From the NCBI GenBank assembly GCA_016718205.1, contig JADKEB010000015.1:1-64000 (forward strand): a stretch of DNA of 64,000 bases, in the 5' to 3' direction. The position numbers and the translations under genes are program-made. Positions 57,424 to 64,000 of the stretch are shown piece by piece (positions within the stretch are counted from its first letter, which is position 1; every line of letters begins with the position of its first letter). Source of the stretch: Saprospiraceae bacterium. Its GTDB lineage: Bacteria > Bacteroidota > Bacteroidia > Chitinophagales > Saprospiraceae. The notes under the pieces were generated by a model. It made no database searches, was not told the DNA's origin, and was given only the letters and a program-made list of their open reading frames with translations.

Positions 57424-59311
57424 AGTCACCTGTGCTGGTACGGGGTGTTTAGCTCCGTCTGCAAGTACACCTGCGGGATGCGGAAATTTGGCTCCGACCG
57501 CAACAGTCATACAACCTACTTGCCTAACGGGTGGAAGCATCACAGTCAATCCCGGTCCAAGTGGACCAACCTATGCTTATGCCTGGTCAGGAGGACTTCC
57601 CAGTACCCGCACCCCTACGAATGTACCTCCGGACACATATACCGTAACCGTAACACGGACAGGTACCTCGTGTTCGGGAACAACATCCGTAACACTCAAT
57701 CCACCAAGTCCGATATCTGTTATTGCGACACCTACTCCGACTACATGCGGACTAAATAATGGAAGCATCTCTGTGAGCCCCGGCCCAACAGGCCATACTT
57801 ATGCTTGGTCTCCTTCTGCTTCTACTGCTAAAGATAGAACAGGTCTGGGCCCCGGGCCATATACAGTGACCGTGACACAAACAAGTACAGGATGTAAAGG
57901 AACATCCTCCGTAACGGTTGATCCATCAACCGGATTTTTAGCCACGGCAACGCGTATAAACCCCACATGTGGGCTCAGTAACGGAAGCATCCAAGTTAAT
58001 ACATTGCCAACGGGACTGGGATACACCTACAGCTGGACAGGAAGCCTTTCTGGGGATAACCCGCAGAATCTTGGTTCAGGGACATACACCGTTACCGTTA
58101 CTCAAACAAGTACTGGATGTACGAGATCAGTGACTTCATCATTATCATTACAATCAGGTGCTTTGGCTGTAATTGATTCCATCAAACAGCCCAATTGTGG
58201 TCAAAACAACGGAAGTATATTGCTTACTCAAACTATCGGCCGAACCTTTTCCTGGACAAACGGACTCACTGGAAATAACCCTCAGAATCTTGCCCCTGGA
58301 ACATATACTGTTACGGTCACCCAAACGAGCACCGGATGTACAAAAATCATTCCTTATACGCTCAATCCATCCAGTCCGTTGGCTGTTACTACAACAAAAA
58401 CAGATCCTGCCTGCGGGCAAAATAATGGAAGCATTCTGGTGTCTACAGGACCAACAGGCTACGTCTATAGTTGGACAGGCGGACTCACCGGACACAATCC
58501 TACCAATCTGGCAGCAGGCACATATATAGTTACTGTGACTCCCACAAGCGGCGGATGTATGGAAATAGATACAGTAGTGCTTAATAATATCAATCCTACT
58601 TCTGCACCTTTATTTGACCCGATACCACCTATATGTCAAGGAATCATTATCACCTTACCTACCACATCAAAAGATAGTATCAGCGGTGTTTGGACACCCC
58701 CATTCAATACTAATGTCGCGACATTATATACATTCAAACCGGACAGCATAAAGTTTCCATGTGCGATCGATACTAACATGATGATCTTGGTGATACCTCC
58801 TTCAAAACCGACGATTTCGGTTTTTGCTCCTATTTGTCAGCTTGACTCATCTTTCAGCTTAAATACAACCCAAACCGGCATCACAGGCATCTGGTCAGGC
58901 AGTGGGGTTGCTAACAATCGCTTTGATCCAAACCCGGGAGGCCCAGGCAATTTTAAATTGATTTTTACTCCGGATACCAACCAGTGTGCCGACAGTGCTT
59001 CGACTTTAATTACCGTATTTCCCGCGGCACTGCTCCCTAACCCATCACTTGGAGCAGCATGTGTATTAAGTCCGGCTATAACGCTCCCCGATTCCATCGG
59101 AAATGTACCGGGTACATGGACCTTTAACACCAGTCCAATCAAAATATTTGACCCTAAGGTGCTTGGTGAAGGAAGTTATATTTTAAAATTTAATCCAAAA
59201 GCCGGATACTGTGCATTTCCTGTTGATGTCCCACTTGCTGTCAAGCCATTTAATGCCGGTGCCGATAGTACCAATGTCATCTGTGCACTGAACAATCAAA
59301 CCTTAAATTAA
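57416..59311 (+). CDS. SprB-repeat region of the giant adhesin
   Basis: 631 codons. About six SprB-type repeats of 65-80 residues fill residues 25-390. Each has a PTCG(L/Q)NNGSI-like start, a YxWxGG/S core and GTYTVTVTQTSTGC. A different Cys-containing domain series follows (PICQGIIITLPTTSKDSISG...; PICQLDSSFSLNTTQTGI). SprB repeats occur in the mobile surface adhesins of gliding Bacteroidota, which are exported by T9SS. The frame ends at TAA after NNQTLN, and one inserted base near 59,300 would restore KLNSWLSMGHSQGG. Confidence 0.78.
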   Translation: MGEVTCAGTGCLAPSASTPAGCGNLAPTATVIQPTCLTGGSITVNPGPSGPTYAYAWSGGLPSTRTPTNVPPDTYTVTVTRTGTSCSGTTSVTLNPPSPISVIATPTPTTCGLNNGSISVSPGPTGHTYAWSPSASTAKDRTGLGPGPYTVTVTQTSTGCKGTSSVTVDPSTGFLATATRINPTCGLSNGSIQVNTLPTGLGYTYSWTGSLSGDNPQNLGSGTYTVTVTQTSTGCTRSVTSSLSLQSGALAVIDSIKQPNCGQNNGSILLTQTIGRTFSWTNGLTGNNPQNLAPGTYTVTVTQTSTGCTKIIPYTLNPSSPLAVTTTKTDPACGQNNGSILVSTGPTGYVYSWTGGLTGHNPTNLAAGTYIVTVTPTSGGCMEIDTVVLNNINPTSAPLFDPIPPICQGIIITLPTTSKDSISGVWTPPFNTNVATLYTFKPDSIKFPCAIDTNMMILVIPPSKPTISVFAPICQLDSSFSLNTTQTGITGIWSGSGVANNRFDPNPGGPGNFKLIFTPDTNQCADSASTLITVFPAALLPNPSLGAACVLSPAITLPDSIGNVPGTWTFNTSPIKIFDPKVLGEGSYILKFNPKAGYCAFPVDVPLAVKPFNAGADSTNVICALNNQTLN

Positions 59312-59325
59312 ATTCCTGGCTAAGT

Positions 59326-60318
59326 ATGGGGCATTCCCAGGGAGGGATCTGGCGAATCAATCAGGATACAATTTCAAACCCTGCAGCATTTGATCTGAAA
59401 AATCTGTCAGCAGGCACGGTCAGGTTCAGGTATATCCTCAGCGATCCCGCTTGTGGTATCGACACTGCTGAAATTACCATGATCGTCTCAGTGCCCAATA
59501 ATGCAGGACAGGATAGTATCTACACCATTTGCCAGGGAGCCACCGCACTGTTGAATCTGTCAGATCTCACAAAAAATCCGGATACAGGCGGCAATTGGTC
59601 TCAGATCTCCGGTACAAGTGTGAACCTGAGTGATTCCACCAAAGTCAATATTTCTGGTCTCTCCGGAAGTCAAAACATCTTTCGTTATATAGTTCCTGCT
59701 GATGTTTGTCCTGCTGATACTTCATTGATCACCGTATCAGTTACGCCATTCCTTACAGCCGGAACTGATCAGACTGCAACTTTTTGTTCGGGAAGTCAGG
59801 TCAATTTGCTGTCTCAAATTAATACAAGCAATAACACGGGATCTTTTTTAAATGTAAATAATACGCCGGGACTATCCGGTACTATCTGGAATACATCAGC
59901 CATTCCGGCAGGAAACTACAGATTTCAATATATCATCACCAATGCTGCTCCTTGTAAAAATGATACTGCCGATCTGCAATTTATTGTAACATCCAGTATA
60001 ACAGCAGGTCAAGACAAGCTGGATACCAAGTTTTGTGATGGCGAAACACTTAATCTTGCATCCTATCTGAGTGCGAATGCCACTTCAGGCGGGCAGTTTT
60101 ATCAAAACAGTACCATCATTCCAAATGGTACATTTCCTACTGGTGCACCTTTAAATTATACGATGTATTATGTGGTAGGTGATAGCATATCATGTCCCAG
60201 AGATACTGCTTTTTTCACTTTTTCAAAGATCGTCAAACCTTTGGCTACTTTGTCAGGATTATCTGATTTATGCGAAAATTTATGTCAAAAAATTGTAACT
60301 ATTTACGAGGCCTGGTGA
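59326..60318 (+). CDS. Middle part of the giant adhesin, cut by IS66
   Basis: Adhesin codons run to 60,294; the last residues (VTIYEAW) come from the inserted element. Domains of about 85 residues with patterns such as AGTDQTATFCSGSQVNLLSQ and ITAGQDKLDTKFCDGETLNL continue the previous series. The first natural residues (KLNSWLS) lie upstream of the ATG at 59,326 in the same frame. The reading resumes in frame after the element as CQK-ITINNNATTG. Confidence 0.7.
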   Translation: MGHSQGGIWRINQDTISNPAAFDLKNLSAGTVRFRYILSDPACGIDTAEITMIVSVPNNAGQDSIYTICQGATALLNLSDLTKNPDTGGNWSQISGTSVNLSDSTKVNISGLSGSQNIFRYIVPADVCPADTSLITVSVTPFLTAGTDQTATFCSGSQVNLLSQINTSNNTGSFLNVNNTPGLSGTIWNTSAIPAGNYRFQYIITNAAPCKNDTADLQFIVTSSITAGQDKLDTKFCDGETLNLASYLSANATSGGQFYQNSTIIPNGTFPTGAPLNYTMYYVVGDSISCPRDTAFFTFSKIVKPLATLSGLSDLCENLCQKIVTIYEAW

Positions 60319-61912
60319 GAGAAACAGAATGATTTGCCTTCAAAAATATTTTTGATGGTGTCGAATACGTTCATATTATGTTTCCTTGCAGTTGAGATCA
60401 CACTCATAATACGAGCATGGTGAGTTGCTCCATCGGTGCTTCTGAAGCAATGAGATACATTCATTTTTACCTTTGAAAACCTAAAATCTCTCTCCGCTTG
60501 ATTATTGGTAAAGGGAACTTTCGGGATCAAAGGCGTATAGTAACACTGCATCCATGTTGGTTTGCATACGAATTATCAAGTTAAGCCCTTTACTTTTTTT
60601 CTCTCTTCCTCGTTTGCCTTTTCTCTCAGGTGGTGGCTCTTCTTGGATTCCGTCTGTTAATATTTGTTGGTAGTGCTTTACTATATTTTCTCTGTTGTTC
60701 ATGTTTTGTTCTTCATCGGTTTGCTTTAAGTTTTAGTAGAAGTGTTTTCATTTTAACTGCCCATTGCCTACCTATTTCCTCTTGTGAGGTAAGCTCTCTT
60801 ATGATATGTGCGCCACATAAGGCATGTATGATACTTAAGAAATTGAAGTAGCTCGCATAACTATCGTGCACAAGTTTCCCTGTGTAATCTTTGATGAGAC
60901 TTAACTCACTTTTCAAGGCTTCCAACCCTCTTTTACTATGTGTAAAAAGATAGGTGAACATACAAGTACTCATTACATGAAGCCAAAACATCTTTCCGCC
61001 AACTCGAATACCTGTTTCATCTGAATGTGCGACCAGAGATGATAGTATTGATTTCTTGATTAACATCTCTACCGCTTCCATTTTCTCATATGCCTTAGCA
61101 TTATATTTTACTATTGTGGAAACGTTGGGGAATAATCCATATAAATCGCTGAGCAATTGCGATACTTTCTGAATAGGTACCTTGTAATCGTTGCACAGCA
61201 GTACGCTTAGAGTTTTGACATTGTTACCGTATTGAACCGGGGCGTTTACTCCTTGTGGAAATATACCGAAATGTTCCTTCCCGCAGCAAGGACAAGTCTT
61301 CTTTTGTTGTTTGTAGTCTGTGACTACTACCTGTGGCTCAGGTATGTCTTGTACTTGTCGTACTTCTGAAATTTCACCTTTTACAGCCATCAAATCTGCC
61401 CCACATTCACAACGTTCAGTTTCTACTTTTAATTCTACCTCATTTGTAAATTGTAGTCTGTCCATTCCTTTGCCTTGGTGACCTTCTTTTCCGCCTCGTT
61501 TTCCACCCTTCTTCCTAGGTGTGGCTGCTTTCCTATAGGGATCACTTGATGGTGGTTTGTGAGAGTTGTTGCTATTTTGGTTTAATCTAGATTTGAGCTC
61601 TGAAACCTCGGCTCTTAATGCCATAATTTCATTATTTTGCCTTTCTATTATTTCGTCTCGCCTTTGAATCTCATCTAATAACAAAAATATCACGGCAACC
61701 AATGATTCACTATCACCGCTGAGTGTTATTCCTTTTGCTTTTAATAAAGGATGTTCAGAAAGTATTTCGTATATATTTTTGATAAGTACTCTGTTTGATT
61801 GTTTACCAAATTTCAGAGTTCTATTTTCAGGTCAGGTCTTTAAATGTTACAAATATATATTTTATTTTTATATTTGTACTTAATTTTAAATATTTTTGAC
61901 GTAAATAGTTAC
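60295..61912 (-). mobile_element. IS66-family insertion sequence, single-transposase type
   Basis: About 1.62 kb. The ends GTAACTATTTACG (60,295-60,307) and CGTAAATAGTTAC (61,900-61,912) are a perfect 13-bp inverted pair. The 8-bp AAAAAATT flanks it at 60,287-60,294 and 61,914-61,921, with one extra G on the right, as expected for the 8-bp target duplications of IS66 elements. It carries one transposase gene, now frameshifted, and no visible tnpA/tnpB. Confidence 0.85.
60303..61702 (-). pseudogene. Frameshifted IS66 transposase (TnpC type)
   Basis: Three pieces in order: 61,702-60,713 (329 residues), then a frame around 60,702-60,502, then 60,551-60,303. The N terminus is a coiled coil with LKSRLNQNSNNSHKPPSSD and a Lys/Gly-rich HTH-like region, then a zinc finger (CECGAD; CPCCGKEHFG). 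Catalytic residues are Asp in VAHSDETGIR, Asp in KLVHDSYASY and Glu in TNNQAERDFRFSKVK. Breaks lie near 60,725 (base lost, reading KQTDEEQN resumes) and near 60,535 (base gained in CCC before GAAAG). The frame is open upstream of 61,702 to about 61,815. The element is probably not autonomous. Confidence 0.8.
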
Positions 61913-61913
61913 G

Positions 61914-64000
61914 AAAAAATTACCATAAATAACAATGCCACCACAGGTTCTAATATTTTTCTTACAACAACAACTTCTGCCGGACAACAATATAGTCTGA
62001 CGACAAAAGTCACAGGAACCAGTCCTGATTCTATTAATATATGCACTAAAAATACAGGACCTTTTGATTTTAATAATTTGCCTGTAAATCAATCCATTAC
62101 CATAACTTTGGACAGTATTGCCCTTTCAGGCACCGGATGTACTTTTAACTATAGCCCATCTATTACATTTTTTACAAAACCACTGCTGCGACGGCAGATT
62201 TCCAGATCTTTGTGTCAGGGTGAGGTATTTATTGTTGGCAAGGATGTATATTCTGAAACCAGACCATCAGGCAATACTGTGATTCCATCAGCTATTCCAG
62301 GCACATGTGATAGCATCATTGCTGTCCAACTCAATTACTTTTCTCCATCACCAGTTACACCAGTGATAAGAACAAGCTGCGATCCCAATTTTAGCCTTAC
62401 AGTTGGCAATACCATATTTGATAAAAACAATCCATCAGGTCAGGTCAGACTCCAGAACATCCGGGGTTGCGACAGTTTGGTCACAGTTAGTCTTACATTT
62501 AGCACCTTTGCTGCATCCAACTTTAGTCCGCGCATGTGTGATACAACGGTCCAGTTTACAGTGGGCAATCAAACATTTAATAAAGCGAACCCATCAGGTA
62601 CGGTCACCTTTACCGGAGGCAGTATCTCCGGATGTGACAGTATCGTCACCGTTTCAGTAACATACCTCAATACACCGGTGAACCAGATCCAGAGAGACCT
62701 TTGTGATGATAGCTTTACACTTACGGTCGGTACTACAACTTTCAGCAAAGCCAATCCTGCGGGATTGGTCAAACTTGCCGGCAGGGCAGCCAATGGCTGC
62801 GACAGTCTGGTCAATGTAAAGCTCAATTATAAAACACTATCTCCTGTAACACCAGTAATCAGGACAGTATGCGATCAAAATTTCAGACTTACGGTGGGAA
62901 GTACTATTTTTGACAAAAATAATCCAAAAGGTCAGGTCAGGCTCCAGAATACCCAGAGTTGCGACAGTTTGGTGGATGTCAATCTGACATTTAGTACGAC
63001 CACCACATTTAGCTTCACTCGGCGCACATGTGATACCACCGAGCAGTTCAATGTGGGCACTCAAACATTCAATAAAGCGAACCCTTCAGGTATGGTCACC
63101 TTTACCGGAGGCAGTATCTCCGGATGTGATAGTATCGTGACCGTGTCAGTAACATATCTCAATACACCGGTGACCCAGATCCAGAGAGACCTTTGTGATG
63201 ATAGCTTTACACTTACGGTCGGAACCACGACATTTAGCAAAGCCAATCCTGTGGGATTGGTCAAACTTGCCGGCAGGGCAGCCAATGGCTGCGACAGTCT
63301 GGTCAATGTAAAGCTCAATTATAAAACACTATCTCCTGTAACACCAGTAATCAGGACAGTATGCGATCAAAATTTCAGACTTACGGTGGGAAGTACTGTT
63401 TTTGACAAAAATAATCCAAAAGGTCAGGTCAGGCTCCAGAATACCCAGGGTTGCGACAGTTTGGTGGACGTCAATCTGACATTTAGTAATGCTGCCACAT
63501 CTATTTTCAATCCGCGCACATGTGATACCACCGAGCAGTTCAAAGTGGGAACCCAAACATTTAGCAGAGGCAATCCGGTAGGTACGGTCACCCTTACAGG
63601 AGCCAATGCACAAGGCTGCGATAGCATCGTTACTGTTGCCATCACTTACTTGTTTGCAGCAACTTCAAAGGTCGAACAGCAACTCTGCAATGATGCATTC
63701 ACACTTACGGTAGGTACCACTACATTCAGCAAAGCTAATCCTGAAGGTACAGTAAAACTCATAGGCAAAGCCGCAAACGGGTGCGACAGCATCTTGAGTG
63801 TAAAACTGACCTATCTTGCGAAAGGGGTACAAAATTTTTCAAAAAGTACCTGTCTGAGTGAATTTACTTATGTGGTTGGAGGTGCTACTTTTTCAAAAAC
63901 CAATCCTTCCGGATCTGTGACCCTTGCAGGCCGCGCTGCCAATGGATGCGACAGCATCGTCAATGTCCAGCTTATTTATTCTACCTTCAAAGCGACTCAG
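61914..64000 (+). CDS. C-terminal repeat region of the giant adhesin (runs off the window)
   Basis: A continuous frame without a start codon of its own resumes after the IS66 element (ITINNNATTGSNIFLTTTTS) and stays open to base 64,000. From about 62,190 it consists of roughly 55-residue units with a conserved CD(x)3F-LTVG-FxKxNPxG-GCDSxVxVxLxY pattern, two Cys per unit. Such Cys-paired beta repeats suggest a long extracellular stalk. The C terminus, where a T9SS signal is expected, lies outside the window. Confidence 0.75.
62349..63620 (+). repeat. 492-bp higher-order tandem repeat in the adhesin gene
   Basis: Anchors recur exactly 492 bp apart: CCAGTTACACC at 62,351 and CCTGTAACACC at 62,843; AAAACACTATCTCCTG at 62,831 and 63,323; TGTGATAC at 62,537, 63,029 and 63,521. 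Each 492-bp (164-codon) block contains three different units of about 55 residues. The stretch 62,690-62,995 matches 63,182-63,487 with only about nine differences. The third copy diverges after its second unit. Confidence 0.85.

Noticed and set aside
60295..61912. The IS66-like region as an autonomous element
   Set aside because: The transposase needs two frame corrections and no tnpA/tnpB is present, so activity in cis is doubtful.
62403..63645. Several 70-95-codon frames on both strands in the 492-bp repeat region
   Set aside because: They are shadows of the continuous adhesin frame; minus-strand frames repeat because the DNA repeats.

Overview
The window reads as a chromosome segment of a Bacteroidota bacterium, probably from a gliding or filamentous environmental lineage of the Saprospiria/Chitinophagia/Flavobacteriia kind. 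The signs are a type IX secretion (T9SS) sorting domain, SprB-type adhesin repeats, a membrane sensor-LuxR regulator of the reg_prop/Y_Y_Y type, a Lacal_2735-type small protein, TAnnTTTG promoter boxes, few Shine-Dalgarno sequences and AT-rich DNA. The genus cannot be fixed from the sequence alone.

Positions 1-37,000 are mostly housekeeping or general genes, and nearly all are intact: a SulP anion transporter, a nitrilase-type amidase, an MFS exporter, a NadR-like kinase, a bifunctional-nuclease protein, pdxJ, an S9 peptidase, a PhoD phosphatase, valS, a histidine phosphatase, lysA, a five-gene MoxR/DUF58/DUF4350/DUF4129/SpoIIM operon facing an RDD gene, tilS, an M20 peptidase, a Fic protein, a YdjM-like membrane protein and a BNR-repeat protein. 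Between them lie decayed genes (an AraC regulator, a Lacal_2735 gene, a histone-deacetylase-like fragment) and at least six copies of a mobile-looking palindromic element whose ends read AGAGTATGTTTAAA.

Positions 37,000-53,300 hold a minus-strand cluster for beta-1,3-glucan (laminarin-like) use: a TIM-barrel hydrolase fused to a beta-barrel-like region, a SusE/F-like binding lipoprotein, a GH16 laminarinase, a large GH149/GH161-like phosphorylase, a GH17 lipoprotein, a probable GH30 remnant, a sugar transporter fused to a GH17 domain, a second GH17 without signal peptide, and a T9SS-secreted binding protein. No SusC/SusD pair is present. The inferred route is surface cleavage by GH16 and GH17, import of oligosaccharides by the transporter, and cytoplasmic trimming and phosphorolysis. 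An intact 962-residue sensor-regulator is divergent from the cluster at 53,581, and a decayed homologue lies at its far end (37,162-37,752). Four genes of the cluster each carry a single break: two in-frame stops and two one-base shifts in homopolymers.

Positions 56,866-64,000 hold a very large SprB-like adhesin gene. It is broken by two frameshifts and by a 1.6-kb IS66-family element with 13-bp inverted ends and an 8-bp target duplication. The gene resumes in frame after the element and enters a 492-bp higher-order tandem repeat, then runs off the window edge. Breaks concentrate in accessory genes while about 30 kb of housekeeping sequence reads cleanly, which argues for real gene decay over random sequencing error, although homopolymer errors cannot be excluded.
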